Assembly (NCBI GenBank): GCA_001839685.1
Contig: MLAK01000272.1
Location: forward strand, 61,579-125,578
From: Tritrichomonas foetus
Lineage: Eukaryota; Parabasalia; Tritrichomonadida; Tritrichomonadidae
DNA: 64,000 nt
Direction: 5' to 3'
The translations under genes and the position numbers were made by a program. Position 1 is the stretch's first letter. Every line of letters begins with the position of its first letter. This document shows, piece by piece, positions 1 through 10,116 of the stretch. The notes below the pieces were generated by a model. The model saw only the letters and a list, made by a program, of their open reading frames with translations, made no database searches and was not told the origin of the DNA.

Positions 1-1094
1 TGATAAAAAGAATCCTGGGGAATTCTCGGTGGTGGCATATCTTCAAAAGTTACTCCCAGAGGGGTCTGAGGTGGCGGTTCATTAATCTCAAAATATAACT
101 CTTCTTGTGCGCATAAATCACGAATGATAGTATGTCGATCAATTTTATAATTTTTTATAATTTTTTTCGTATTTTTTAAAACTTCTTGCGCTTTAGCGAT
201 CTGAACTCCACTTCTTTCTGCATTTCCCCTTCGAATTGATCTTGATTTTCGAGGTGTTGTTATATTTGCTCCTTTTAATTTCATCGCATTTTGCATCAAT
301 CCAGTTGTTGAAGAAGTTTGGAACAAAGTTGATTTTCTTGCTTTCCATGATTTTTCAATTTGCGGCTCAAAAGTAAGCATTGTTGTAAATTCTTTTGAAT
401 AATCTTCTCCGCCAATTGTGATGAGTTTTGGAACACATATTTTATATTCATTTGGAATCAAATTTAAAATACTTTTATGAAATTCTCTGAGATTCGGTGA
501 ACTGAATCCTACTAAAATAGTTCTTATGTCATTTTCATATCGTGTGAAGAATGCAGCATTTCGGTAGAGTGGTGTCTCTTGAAAAACACTCATAAACAAA
601 GTAAAAATTGCTGCACAAACAACTTCACACCAAAGTTCAAGAAATCTTGCAGACAAGGTCAAAGTTGAGTTCATTAACCGTTTTTGAAGCTGTGAAAAAT
701 TGATCGATAGATCATCATAAATTGTCCTTCGTAATTGGTCTGTTTCATGCGAGATTAATTCTGGAGATAAAAGGTCGTAGGTTACTATCCAGCAAATGTA
801 TTGAAGCATTGAAATAATTTCATCACGAAATAAAATTACTTCAAATGGCGCCAATGGTGGATTAATTCGAAGAAACTTTTCCACTATCGGCGCGTAGATT
901 TCTGTTAAATTCGCTTCGCCCATTTCCATATTGATATCTTTCCCGTTGTAAGAAGAGAATAAATATTTCAACAAATCTGTTGAAATTTCATTTGAAAAAG
1001 TGAAATCATCGGCTGTTTGCTGTGGTGCGGTTTGTTCTATGCGGCGTAAGGCTTCAGATAGATTATTCCTATTTGAAGATTTCGTAAAACTCAT
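1..1094 (-). CDS. FAM227-like protein, partial (runs off the left edge)
   Basis: An open minus-strand frame starts at an ATG (1094) and stays open to base 1, giving at least 364 residues; the C-terminus lies outside the window. The start is supported by TCATCT about 15 bases upstream, a passable Inr. A helical region around residues 90-215 contains the pattern SARFLELW...AAIFTLFMSVFQET, then an aromatic-rich ending LVGFSSPNLREF. This resembles the FAM227 (FWWh) family, whose animal members are linked to cilia and sperm, but the similarity was judged by eye. The C-terminal part is basic (RSRSIRRGNAERS) and then proline-rich. A flagellated cell makes an axonemal role plausible but unproven. Coding status is secure; the family call is tentative. 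Confidence 0.6.
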   Translation of the reverse strand, partial: MSFTKSSNRNNLSEALRRIEQTAPQQTADDFTFSNEISTDLLKYLFSSYNGKDINMEMGEANLTEIYAPIVEKFLRINPPLAPFEVILFRDEIISMLQYICWIVTYDLLSPELISHETDQLRRTIYDDLSINFSQLQKRLMNSTLTLSARFLELWCEVVCAAIFTLFMSVFQETPLYRNAAFFTRYENDIRTILVGFSSPNLREFHKSILNLIPNEYKICVPKLITIGGEDYSKEFTTMLTFEPQIEKSWKARKSTLFQTSSTTGLMQNAMKLKGANITTPRKSRSIRRGNAERSGVQIAKAQEVLKNTKKIIKNYKIDRHTIIRDLCAQEELYFEINEPPPQTPLGVTFEDMPPPRIPQDSFY

Positions 1095-1150
1095 GAAAAT
1101 CTTCAGATGAGATGGACTCTGAAAAAGTTTAGGATTGAATGAGATTAACG

Positions 1151-1176
1151 TTTTTTTTTTTTTTTTAAAAAAAAAA
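1151..1176. repeat. T16/A10 homopolymer junction
   Basis: Sixteen T are followed directly by ten A between the partial FAM227-like gene and the Rho-like gene. It is an AT-only foldback and prone to length change. It lies about 57 bases upstream of the ATG at 1094. Confidence 0.6.
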
Positions 1177-1333
1177 CATGGGGAAAATTTCACCATATAT
1201 GCTTTCACCACAAAATGTCGAAAATTTCACCAATTTTATAAAATTTGCATGATGTATTCAAAAAGTTATGAGATGAACTCATCAGAGAAATTATGATTCA
1301 CAATTGAAGAAAATGTATGATTAATTCATAATT

Positions 1334-1903
1334 TTATTTACTTCCATGATGGAATAATGAAAATTTTCTTTCTGGAAAGAATGCTTTACAAATATCATCA
1401 AATGCTGCCTTAACTTCTTCAACCGAACGATTTGAACATTCAGAATATCCTAAAGCATTAATAGTTACAGCATATATTTTCCCTTCATCTTTTGTATAAA
1501 CTGTTCGATCTAAATTATTGATATTTGTTCTATTATCATTTCGAAGATCAGTTTGAAGGCCTAGAAGGAAATAAGGTGAATTTGGTGAATATGCCTTGAC
1601 TTCTGGAATCCAGTTTAAAACAACTTGGTCAAAAGATCTTTTACTAACAACTGAGAAACAAATTACAAATAATCTGGATGGGCCATATAGTTTTTTTCTA
1701 ATTTCTAGCAAGTCTGAAAGTCCGCTAGAATCATATAAGGATAATTTTCTCATTTTCCCGCCAATCTCTCTCTCTATCGAGCAACAATCAAAAACTGTTG
1801 GACAGAAATCAGTTGGATACACTTGATTTTTCAGCTGTGATATAAAGCATGTTTTCCCAATACAGTCTCCAATAAAAACGATAGTCTTATAAGATGAAGA
1901 CAT
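1334..1903 (-). CDS. Rho-family-like small GTPase with degenerate nucleotide site
   Basis: 189 residues, normal for a Ras-superfamily G domain. The Rho signature is clear: PTVFD in switch I (residues 35-39), NWIPEV near 98 and TDLRND near 118-123, which corresponds to the Rho TKxDLRND region. The guanine-binding motifs are unusual. The P-loop reads GDCIGKT, one residue shorter than GxxxxGK(S/T). Switch II is DSSGLSD instead of DTAGQED, so the catalytic Gln position is Leu. The NKxD/TKxD motif is LQTD, without the Lys. The C-terminus (FHHGSK) has no CaaX prenylation box. It is probably a divergent or non-switching Rho-like protein, perhaps cytosolic. No Inr is evident upstream of the ATG. Confidence 0.85.
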   Translation of the reverse strand: MSSSYKTIVFIGDCIGKTCFISQLKNQVYPTDFCPTVFDCCSIEREIGGKMRKLSLYDSSGLSDLLEIRKKLYGPSRLFVICFSVVSKRSFDQVVLNWIPEVKAYSPNSPYFLLGLQTDLRNDNRTNINNLDRTVYTKDEGKIYAVTINALGYSECSNRSVEEVKAAFDDICKAFFPERKFSLFHHGSK

Positions 1904-2411
1904 TTTTTGGTATAATTGTTGTTTTTGATTTTTCGAAAAATCACTTTTTGTTGATAATTGATATTGTTTTCAAAATTAATCCAAAGAAAAATGGGCAAAT
2001 TAAAAAAATAATGGGCCAAATTGAATGATTTGAAAGAGATCCAAAATTTCACCTAATATGTGAAATAATCAAAGATCTTAAATAATTGCTTTATTGTATC
2101 ATGACAAATTGGTTGATTGATTATTCATCTATTCATTACATCGATGCTTCATTCCATCAATGTTTCAATACCATTATATAACACAGTGTACATTTTGTAT
2201 AAATCAAGGAACTGTTATAAATGCCATTCATTAAATGATAGATTTTTTCTTTCTTTTGAATTAACATCAAAATATCAATTATATTTACAAAAAACAAGTA
2301 TAAAAAATAATAATGAGAGTAAATATATAATATAGATTTACAAACAAAAACAAAAAACATACAAAAGCATCATAATAAGCAAAAGCAAATATAAGTATGG
2401 ATCATTATCAA
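1904..2411. other. AT-rich spacer, nothing recognised
   Basis: This lies between the Rho-like gene start and the 3' end of the next minus-strand gene. Only short chance open frames without ATG starts were seen. Confidence 0.5.
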
Positions 2412-5072
2412 TTATTCTATTTGTAATGTAGGAAATAGTTCTTTTAATTGAACTTTCATATGATCAACAATTTCAGGATGACAAATTTGTATTACTTGCG
2501 AGACAAGCCCATCAATATCAAATGTGTAGATTGGTGAAACATAATTCTGGTTGTAATCTTCATCAAACGTCATATGTGATAAATCAAAAGGAATAGTTCT
2601 TAAATGAAAGAAAGTGTCGTTTCCAACATTTTCCTGGATTTTTTCTTCATTTAAAACAGTTATTCCAAGCGTGAAATAAAAATTGCTTTCATTTGGAATC
2701 AGAAGTGACAATGTTAAATAAAAAATTGCATAAAGTCTTTTCTGGTGTAACTTAATTGGCCAATTTTGTTTTGTTGATTCAATCATTCGAGATAGAAGGT
2801 GTTGATCAGGAGGTGGCATTTTTTTAATGATTGTGATTGCTGCCATAATATCAAAAAACGATGCATAATATTGAATATTTAAGTAATCAATTGAACAAAT
2901 CATTTGAATACACTGGAGGGCTGGAATTACATCGATTTTTGAATCAACAAGGAAAGTCCAAACAAGCAATGTTGAAAATTTATAAAGTTTTTCAGAAATA
3001 ATATGTTCAGAATTAGTTTCGATTAAATAGCCTAAACAAACTTCTTCAATTTGTTCAGTAATATTTAAAGATAAGAATAAATTTGGCTGTTTCGAAACAA
3101 ATTGGAAAAATGGTTCAATTAATTGATCAACGAATCCATTCCATGAATCATTCATTGCATAACTGAACCAAATTTGTGTAAGAGGGGGAATTAGCTGTGA
3201 ATCGGTTGAAAAAATAGAAGTTAATAAATATGAAAATTCTTCACAACAGTCAGTAATTGAATATTTAAAGATTGCTTCAATGATCGGGAAAAGTCTCGGT
3301 GAAACTAAAAAAGAACCAGTACTTTCAATCAATAAAGCAGAAAGTCTTAAATTCGAGGAAATTAATTCTGATGAATTTTCTATTTGATTGGCATCATTAC
3401 TTTCTATATATTGTGAAATAGTAAACTCCAAACTATCTAAAACTTCAATTAATACTTTTTCTGAGTAGGGTAAAACAGTATCTTTCTGTATAGAGATAAG
3501 CATTTGAACACTTTCCAAAACAACAGAAGTTGAAAAACATTTTGGAAGAAGATTGACTAATGCTTCAATTGCATGATCAAAAGGTGGGATGTTTTCTTTT
3601 AGTAATTTTTTGAATATTTTACAGGCAAACAAAGAAAGAAGAAAATTTGTATCATTTTGTTCATTTTCTAAATTTCTAATTCCAATTAAAAATTTTGGAA
3701 CTATTGTTAACATCAAATTCATTTTATTTTCATTTGAAGCAAATTTCAAAAAATGCCTTAAAAAATCAAGATGAGCACATAACACAATCTTCATCTCAAA
3801 AATATTATTATAATTATTTTCAGGGTTAGAATTATTTGGGGTGGAAAAAAGTGGCTCACAGTATTTAAAAATATCAATATTTAAACTTATTGGATTTGGA
3901 AGTGCATCTAGACAATAACCAGTACATCGAATAACATGTTCATCAGGGGGAAATGATAATAAAACTTGGAAAAGTGATGGATTTGATTTAATCATTGAAA
4001 AAATCAATGATCGTGATATTTGGCATAAAGAATTCGATTCGCAATGTTTGTTTTTAGCATAAACATTATAATAGAAAATGTTTGGACTATGAGAAAATTC
4101 TTCGATATCAATTGGTGACAATTTAGCAGTATTTAAAATAATTGAAAGTGTTTCTGGATTTGATGGGATAAATTTTCTAAATGTTTCAATAACTCTTAAA
4201 ATAGAAAAAATCAAAAAAGTATCATTTCGTGAATTTTCTAAAGTAATTGAGATCATTATAAAATGTTGATGTAAAATTTCATTTACATTTTCTATAAATA
4301 CTTTTTTATAGCAATGTTTTGAATAAAAAGCATTTAAAAAACTACAACTTCTTGAAACAAGTTTATATTCATTAGAAAGTTTTCTTTCACAATAAGAAAT
4401 TAAAACATTTTTTGCGAAATTTAAAAATAGAGACGCTTTATGAATATTTGTATGCACTCTAAAGAATAAATTTTTGAAAATTGATAAAGCCTTACATAAT
4501 ATGATATGACCTTCTGGAATTCCAAGTAATTCTATGTTGTTCAAAATCGGTTCAAAAATATGAATCACTCGTTTGAACAAAAGTGTGGGTTCACATCCTT
4601 CAAAGCCCGCTGCGCGTTTGTAACGTTTTGAAAAATATAAGACAATATTTGTCAGCGCATTTAATTGAATGAGAGGAGGATTGGCTGAAAGTTTATTAAA
4701 AAAATCATAAATGTCAGATTCAAAAAATTGAAATTCTCCTTTTTCACTTGCTGCAATATCAATATAAACTATAGACAAGTCATTAATTGTTGGGTGATTA
4801 TCTAAAATTAATTTTTTAAGAGTTTTGAAAAATAATAATTTCATATCAAATGTCATTTTAGGGAATTGAACTTTGGCCCATAATTTTAATATATTACAAC
4901 ATAGTTGAAGAATCTGATGCGGGATTTCGATCTGGGTGTTTTGTAAAATATCGAATAATGAATTTCCGAAGTCTGGGCTTTGAATTTTGATATTGATGAA
5001 CTGCGCAAGTCTTGCTTGAATTTCTGGATCTTGGTTAGTTGCATTGCCAAGATGAAGCAGCAACTCCTCCAT
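2412..5072 (-). CDS. HEAT/ARM-repeat protein, karyopherin (importin/exportin)-like
   Basis: 886 residues, ATG start. The protein is almost wholly alpha-helical, with amphipathic helix pairs throughout. The first 90 residues (NATNQDPEIQARLAQFIN, then FGNSLFDILQNTQIEIPHQILQLCCNILKLW) resemble the N-terminal HEAT repeats of importin-beta/exportin proteins, where the first helix carries a Dp.....A...L pattern and ends in an LK..W-like turn. The length also fits a karyopherin (about 850-1100). I cannot assign a subtype; exportin-like or importin-11-like are both possible, and another HEAT scaffold is not excluded. Its expected role would be nuclear transport. Confidence is high that it is a gene, modest for the family. 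Confidence 0.6.
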   Translation of the reverse strand: MEELLLHLGNATNQDPEIQARLAQFINIKIQSPDFGNSLFDILQNTQIEIPHQILQLCCNILKLWAKVQFPKMTFDMKLLFFKTLKKLILDNHPTINDLSIVYIDIAASEKGEFQFFESDIYDFFNKLSANPPLIQLNALTNIVLYFSKRYKRAAGFEGCEPTLLFKRVIHIFEPILNNIELLGIPEGHIILCKALSIFKNLFFRVHTNIHKASLFLNFAKNVLISYCERKLSNEYKLVSRSCSFLNAFYSKHCYKKVFIENVNEILHQHFIMISITLENSRNDTFLIFSILRVIETFRKFIPSNPETLSIILNTAKLSPIDIEEFSHSPNIFYYNVYAKNKHCESNSLCQISRSLIFSMIKSNPSLFQVLLSFPPDEHVIRCTGYCLDALPNPISLNIDIFKYCEPLFSTPNNSNPENNYNNIFEMKIVLCAHLDFLRHFLKFASNENKMNLMLTIVPKFLIGIRNLENEQNDTNFLLSLFACKIFKKLLKENIPPFDHAIEALVNLLPKCFSTSVVLESVQMLISIQKDTVLPYSEKVLIEVLDSLEFTISQYIESNDANQIENSSELISSNLRLSALLIESTGSFLVSPRLFPIIEAIFKYSITDCCEEFSYLLTSIFSTDSQLIPPLTQIWFSYAMNDSWNGFVDQLIEPFFQFVSKQPNLFLSLNITEQIEEVCLGYLIETNSEHIISEKLYKFSTLLVWTFLVDSKIDVIPALQCIQMICSIDYLNIQYYASFFDIMAAITIIKKMPPPDQHLLSRMIESTKQNWPIKLHQKRLYAIFYLTLSLLIPNESNFYFTLGITVLNEEKIQENVGNDTFFHLRTIPFDLSHMTFDEDYNQNYVSPIYTFDIDGLVSQVIQICHPEIVDHMKVQLKELFPTLQIE

Positions 5073-5242
5073 TTCGAAAATTTGATTTCACAAAATCCTT
5101 TTAATTTTGAATAGTTTATAGCTATAGAAAAGTTTATCAAGTCTCATCAAATGATTTGATTCAAATCATAATCAAATTCTAATCAAAAAGTTGGTAATAT
5201 CACTTCAATTTTTGAATAATTATTTGACCATTTCATATTTCA

Positions 5243-6532
5243 TCACTCGAAATAAGGACTTGAAAACTGCCGTCGGAAACTTTGTAGTTTTGGTTGTTCA
5301 TGTTTCTTTGGTGGCAATCTTCTTGCTGGTGAAGTTGTTGGTTTTCTTTTAGGAGGGGGAATTAATTTGTTTGGATAATCATGATATCTATCAAGTTTAA
5401 ATCCTAATTTTCCCATTTGTTCAATAATGTTTTCATTATCTTCATCGATTTTTTGCATATTCTTTTCATTATTTGCCATAATCTTGAGAATATATCTGAG
5501 TTGGGTAAGTTCTGCTTCTGCTTTTTCTGCACGCATTTTCATTTGATGGGCATTATCTCTTTCTTGAGCTATGGTTTCTTCAGCTTTATTTATTTTGTCA
5601 TGTAAAATTTGCTTTTCGTTTGAAAATTTGATTAATTCTTCGTTTTTCGATTTTCTATTTTTCAGTTTTTGGAGTTCAGAATTTAGTGATTCAGATTTCA
5701 TAACTACACTATGATAACTTGTTTGGAGGGAAATAAAATCTTCTTTATTTTGAACATATTTTTTCTTTAAAATATGGAATTTCTTTCTTGTTTCATCGAG
5801 TTCTTTTTCAAGTTTTTTTCCATTATTTTTAGATTTTTCGTTATGCTTTTTGGATTTCTTTTTATATTCAGCAAATTCATGTTTTATATGAGTTAATTGT
5901 TTTTCTAACAAGAGATTTTCATTTTGGTATTTTATTAATTGCTGTTGATTATTGTGAGCATTTTGTTTATCGAAAAGATTGTCAGGTTCCTGAATTACAG
6001 ATGATGAAATTTGAGTTATTTGTGAATTTTCATTTAAACTTGGATGTGAAATATTAGCATTTGCCCTTAATTTAGAGATTAAATTATCTCTCATTTCAAG
6101 ATCCTGTTGATGCTTATTTTGCATTTCAACAATAATATTTTGAAGTTGCTTAATTTCATTTGAATGAACGTATGATTCTTGATTATTCATTGATAGTTGT
6201 GCTTGTGTTGATATTATTTGTTTTTTAAATGATTTGTTTTGCGTATTTAAATATTCTGGGTTTCTAAATGTAGCCAAATCATTGATAAGTTGAGCATTTT
6301 GAGAGGTGAGATCATTGATTTGCTGGGAAAGTGAGGAATTAATTTGTTGGAGTACTGCTACTTTCGATTCTGCTGTAATGGCCCTTTGTTGGAATGATTC
6401 AACTTTTTCTAATCCATTTTTGAGAATTGAAATATCATTTTTTATTTGCTCCTTTTCGACATCAGAAGCTTGTACAATACGTCTTAAGTTATTTATTCTA
6501 TCGTTTACAACATCAATTCGATTGTTTGACAT
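5243..6532 (-). CDS. Coiled-coil protein
   Basis: 429 residues, ATG start. Residues from about 5 to 370 form a long, charged heptad-repeat coiled coil rich in K, E, Q and N, with a very basic stretch around 235-265 (KKKSKKHNEKSKNNGKK). The last 45 residues are disordered and proline/arginine-rich (PPPKRKPTTSPARRLPPKK), a typical microtubule- or nucleic-acid-contacting tail. No catalytic domain is visible. It may be a cytoskeletal or centrosomal/basal-body protein; no specific family is recognised. Confidence 0.8.
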   Translation of the reverse strand: MSNNRIDVVNDRINNLRRIVQASDVEKEQIKNDISILKNGLEKVESFQQRAITAESKVAVLQQINSSLSQQINDLTSQNAQLINDLATFRNPEYLNTQNKSFKKQIISTQAQLSMNNQESYVHSNEIKQLQNIIVEMQNKHQQDLEMRDNLISKLRANANISHPSLNENSQITQISSSVIQEPDNLFDKQNAHNNQQQLIKYQNENLLLEKQLTHIKHEFAEYKKKSKKHNEKSKNNGKKLEKELDETRKKFHILKKKYVQNKEDFISLQTSYHSVVMKSESLNSELQKLKNRKSKNEELIKFSNEKQILHDKINKAEETIAQERDNAHQMKMRAEKAEAELTQLRYILKIMANNEKNMQKIDEDNENIIEQMGKLGFKLDRYHDYPNKLIPPPKRKPTTSPARRLPPKKHEQPKLQSFRRQFSSPYFE

Positions 6533-6959
6533 TAATCAACAAAATCAGAAGCGAAAAAAAATTGTGAATGGAACGTTTATTTAATTCACATTAATAAATT
6601 ATCTATTTAAATTTGTTGTATCAATTTCCTCTTTTTATTCAAATGTCGTGTTACTAGTCACAAATGAAGCAGGAATACGCAATTAGTACAGATTTACTTA
6701 AGTTCTCCTTTTTTGAATAGTTTGATTTCGGTAGAAATTTCTTATGAAACGCAACAACAGTCATTCATCAAATTTCAATATACTTGAAAATAGCTCTATG
6801 AAAATTTGAATAAATTAAGTGATTCTGAACATTTTAATCGTTCTCTCATCTGATTTTCTCATTTATGTAAAAGATTTCATTTGGAAAAAATAATTTACTA
6901 TACTCGATAATGGATCTTTATTCAATAAATACAGTGTTTTTAGAATTCATAAATTGTTT
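6533..6959. other. Spacer, nothing recognised
   Basis: AT-rich intergenic DNA between a coiled-coil gene start and the 3' end of a Myb gene. No RNA gene, repeat or convincing coding remnant was seen. Confidence 0.5.
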
Positions 6960-7649
6960 TCAATCAAACATCGAATCATCATCAAAATAACCTTCAAAGT
7001 AATTTGAAATGTGATCAGTATCAATACAATTTATATCAAAATCATCAAAAGCAGTAGAATTGTCCTTTGCTTTATTTGGAGTTGGAGGTTCAGAAATATC
7101 TGATTCATTAAAGTTTGAGTCATAATGATCATCCACTGAATGAGTCTCAGCAATATTTAACAAATCGTTTGTACAGTTCATTACATCGGTTTTGCTGGCT
7201 TCTCTTTCAAAAGCTTCTCTTTTTTTCTGATTTTCAATCATTTTCAAAAGTACTCGGTGTCTATTTCGACAATGAATAGCTGACTTATTTCCAATAATAT
7301 TGGCTATTTTTGCCCATCTTTGTCCATATTTTTCTACGAGTGATAATAACTTATCATCTTCCAATTGCGAGAAATTCGGATTAATTTCTGGATTTAAATA
7401 GTTTTGCCAACGTTCTCTGATTTGGCGCTTATTTCTAGAAAGACCAAAGTGTTGTTCAATAACTTCCCAATCTGTTCCATATTTTTTAACAAGATCAACT
7501 ATGAGTAGATCTTCTGAAGGAAGAAATTTCTCTCGAGTAATATTCTTTTTATAGAGTTTATCAGTCATTGGTTGTGTTCCATAATTTCGATTTATTGAAT
7601 GAGTGGCTTTAATTGGTGATAAAGGTAAAGGGGATATGTGAAACATCAT
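6960..7649 (-). CDS. R2R3 Myb-like DNA-binding protein (copy A)
   Basis: 229 residues. Two adjacent Myb repeats cover about residues 40-87 and 91-137. Repeat 2 has KFLPSED, then DWEVI and RWQNYLNP; repeat 3 has NFSQLEDDKL, then RWAKIANIIG and CRNRHRVL. The first Trp of each repeat is replaced by Phe, and the third Trp of R3 is not conserved, as is common in trichomonad Myb proteins. The C-terminal 90 residues are acidic and Ser/Asp-rich, a likely activation or interaction region. An Inr (TCACTTCAC) sits 11 bases before the ATG. The next upstream gene (8478-9221) is a diverged paralogue in the same orientation. Confidence 0.92.
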   Translation of the reverse strand: MMFHISPLPLSPIKATHSINRNYGTQPMTDKLYKKNITREKFLPSEDLLIVDLVKKYGTDWEVIEQHFGLSRNKRQIRERWQNYLNPEINPNFSQLEDDKLLSLVEKYGQRWAKIANIIGNKSAIHCRNRHRVLLKMIENQKKREAFEREASKTDVMNCTNDLLNIAETHSVDDHYDSNFNESDISEPPTPNKAKDNSTAFDDFDINCIDTDHISNYFEGYFDDDSMFD

Positions 7650-7653
7650 TTTT

Positions 7654-7662
7654 GTGAAGTGA
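7654..7662 (-). promoter_or_regulatory. Inr of Myb copy A
   Basis: TCACTTCAC on the minus strand matches TCA+1-Y-T-W-Y. The predicted start A is at 7660, giving an 11-base 5'UTR. Confidence 0.6.
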
Positions 7663-8477
7663 AAGGAATTCTCAATTTTGAATGGCTTTCAAAATTGAAT
7701 AAGTTGTGTGAGAAAGGTATAATTCAATTTTCTAATATTATAACCACATCTCTGTAAAATCTCTTTGTGAACAACTCAGAAATTTTTATATAAATTATAG
7801 AAAAAGTTATTTTAGAAAACGTACAGAACTCTCTGAAAAACGACTTCTGTAAAGTTTTCTCTATTCAGATCAAAGCTTAATCAAATTCTACATTTTGAAT
7901 ATATAATTACGCAAATGAAAAATTATATTTTGTTCATGATAATCATGTGCAAATTTTCTACTTGAAGCAAAGGATCGACAAATCATTGTCAATTACTGTG
8001 ATGGTGTCAGATACTAAATCTACAAAACATGCTCATAGCTTAATGCGATCGATACAGAATTTCTCTTACAGACAAACTCTATTCGAGAATCCAGACAATT
8101 TTCGAGAAATGTATACGTTTAAAAATTCTCAAAAGCAATTCAGAGTTTAATTGGCCTCAAACACACAATCAGACTACGACTTTTTCCTCAGAGTCAATTT
8201 TTTTTTTTTTTTTTGCTGTATTGACTTCTTATATTCACTTACAATTGGGAATTCTTGATTTGAAGAAAGCTACATAAGGTTTTGTCTTTCACTCCAAATT
8301 TGTTCTTCATACTTCTGTTTATCTGTTGATATGCGAATATAGTCACACTATATCTAAGATAAGTGATTAAAATGCATTATCAACAAAAAACAAATCATTT
8401 GGTTTTTCGAGTGAAATTAATTTAGATAATCATTGGATAAAATTTGGATCTTTAATTTGTCTTTCTTTTGAAATGCC
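7663..8477. other. Spacer between the two Myb genes
   Basis: About 800 bases. It contains a long T run near 8198-8213. A coding-like patch at about 7900-8160 is open on the plus strand without an upstream ATG (an internal ATG would give 49 residues) and also reads partly protein-like on the minus strand. I cannot decide whether it is a relic. Confidence 0.4.
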
Positions 8478-9221
8478 TTAATAAAAGACATCTGAAGAAA
8501 AAGACAAACTAAAAAAAGCATCGTCTTTCTCATATTCATCTGAAAAAGGAGCCTCTTCTTCAGACAGCCCATATTCATATTCATCCCATTCTGCCTGACT
8601 TGGACCACCGAAAAAGTCATTTGTTTCTTCTTCTTCGATTATTTCTTCTTGTTCGATTGATGTATCAATTTTTTCAATTGAACATTTAACTTCAGCAGAA
8701 GGAGGAATTGGTGACTTAATTTTTGTGATTGTAGAATTGCTCATGAAAGATATATTTCCCCAATCCTTATTTTTCTCGATTGTCTTTTGTTGTAGGGTTG
8801 GAAATTGCTGTATTTGCTTTCTGATCTGTCCAATCATTTCCAGTGGGAAAAATTGGTTAGAAATTTTTAATAAGATTCTGTATCTATTTCTGCAAGCAAT
8901 TCCAGATTTATTGCCAATAATAGAAGCAATCTTTGACCACTTTTGCCCAATTTCATTAACGAGTTTTATTAAAACGTCATCTTCGTCGGGTGTGAAGTCT
9001 TTACAACAATTAGGATTTAAATAGTTTTGCCATCTTTCTCTTAATTGCCTCTTATTCCGGGTTGGTCCAAAGTGTTTTGTAATTATATCCCATTTCAATC
9101 CATACTTTGATACTAATAATTTAATTTTTTCATCTTCCTCTGGTTGAAATTTTTCTCGATGGATTTCTTTCTTCTGATGTGTAGTTTTGAAATCATCGGG
9201 TGTGTTTGGAATTATTTCCAT
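8478..9221 (-). CDS. R2R3 Myb-like DNA-binding protein (copy B)
   Basis: 247 residues, ATG start. Myb repeats lie at about 23-70 (KFQPEED, KWDII, RWQNYLNP) and 74-119 (DFTPDEDD, KWSKIASIIG, CRNRYRILL). The helix-3 recognition segments TRNKRQLRERW and NKSGIACRNRY are nearly the same as in copy A, so the two probably bind related sites. The rest of the protein is unlike copy A. It ends in a strongly acidic tail (EEIIEEEE..., EWDEYEYGLSEEE) that could activate transcription. It lies just upstream of copy A in the same direction, consistent with tandem duplication followed by divergence. Confidence 0.92.
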   Translation of the reverse strand: MEIIPNTPDDFKTTHQKKEIHREKFQPEEDEKIKLLVSKYGLKWDIITKHFGPTRNKRQLRERWQNYLNPNCCKDFTPDEDDVLIKLVNEIGQKWSKIASIIGNKSGIACRNRYRILLKISNQFFPLEMIGQIRKQIQQFPTLQQKTIEKNKDWGNISFMSNSTITKIKSPIPPSAEVKCSIEKIDTSIEQEEIIEEEETNDFFGGPSQAEWDEYEYGLSEEEAPFSDEYEKDDAFFSLSFSSDVFY

Positions 9222-9680
9222 TTTGTTTAATTCTTCAAAGAAATTCGTTTTTTAAGATATTTCAGTAACTATCTTTCTAATTCATATCACAGATTAGAAA
9301 AAGATTTTTTTATTGATTTATAGCAATTTTAATCAAAAATAAGATATTTTAATATAATTCTTGGATATTCGATTAAATTGACTCTTTTGGTTTTTTATAT
9401 GTACCTTGATGATTATTATAATTATTAAGCGCATATTTACTGAAAAATAAAGAAGAATAATGGCATTATTGTTGTTCACATTCTTTGTAATAAATTATTG
9501 AAATTTGTATGAATATTTCAAAATTGTGTGGCATTAGAATAAAATTTTGAAAATTTTGAACTTTTGAGAAAAAAAATCCAATTGCTTTTTTTAAAAAAGT
9601 TTTAATTACCCATAGAAATTTTTTCTATGAATAAAATTTTGCAAATTTCAATTTTCTTACCCTTATTAAAAAGAAGGAAA
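9222..9680. other. AT-rich spacer with one short palindrome
   Basis: Upstream region of Myb copy B. A perfect hairpin CATAGAAA-ttt-TTTCTATG occupies 9611-9629. No coding relic or RNA gene was recognised here. Confidence 0.4.
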
Positions 9681-9689
9681 AAATACTTT

Positions 9690-10085
9690 TATGTGAATTT
9701 TAAACTAATATTACCCGAAAAAAACAATGAGAGTCTAGGAATGCCTTCCGAATCTGGCGAGATTTTTTCATTGAAAATGATAGTTCAGAACTACGAAAAC
9801 GGTTAGTTTCTTCAAAAAGTGAAAATATGTTATCAACTCATCTAGTCGAAAATTGTATATATGTGGCATTGAGCTTCATTCACGAAAAAGCATAGTTCAG
9901 GATAAAATTTCAGTATTCCAAGATATGTGTGCCATCTTTTCTTTCAATATTTGAATCAAATGAACATTTATTCTGACTCAGAGGTTCTGATGTCACTGAT
10001 ATCATGTCAGTAACCACAATTTATCTGGTCTGATGCATAGAATTAAAGGCCATATATATACGGAAAAAATCGAATGACCGTCCAC
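9690..10085 (-). pseudogene. Decayed coding relic, family unknown
   Basis: One minus-strand frame reads as plausible protein over about 130 codons from about 10085 to 9690, interrupted by a TAA at about 10028 and then three TGA codons, with no frameshift needed. Legible pieces include SVTSEPLSQNKCSFD, NIERKDGTHILEY and MKKSRQIRKAFLDSH. The three TGA codons fall where CGA (Arg) would fit, as expected from C-to-T decay. There is no ATG start context and no recognised domain. The relic overlaps the promoter region of the plus-strand gene at 10117. It may be chance, because AT-rich DNA yields misleading open stretches. Confidence 0.35.
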
Positions 10086-10116
10086 TTTTTGCAAGAATTA
10101 TTAACGTTCTCCGTCA

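Noticed and set aside
9690..10085. TGA read as a sense codon (altered genetic code)
   Set aside because: Intact genes in the window end with TGA (for example the kinase ending at 36837 and the Pmp-like gene ending at 11487), so TGA is a normal stop here.
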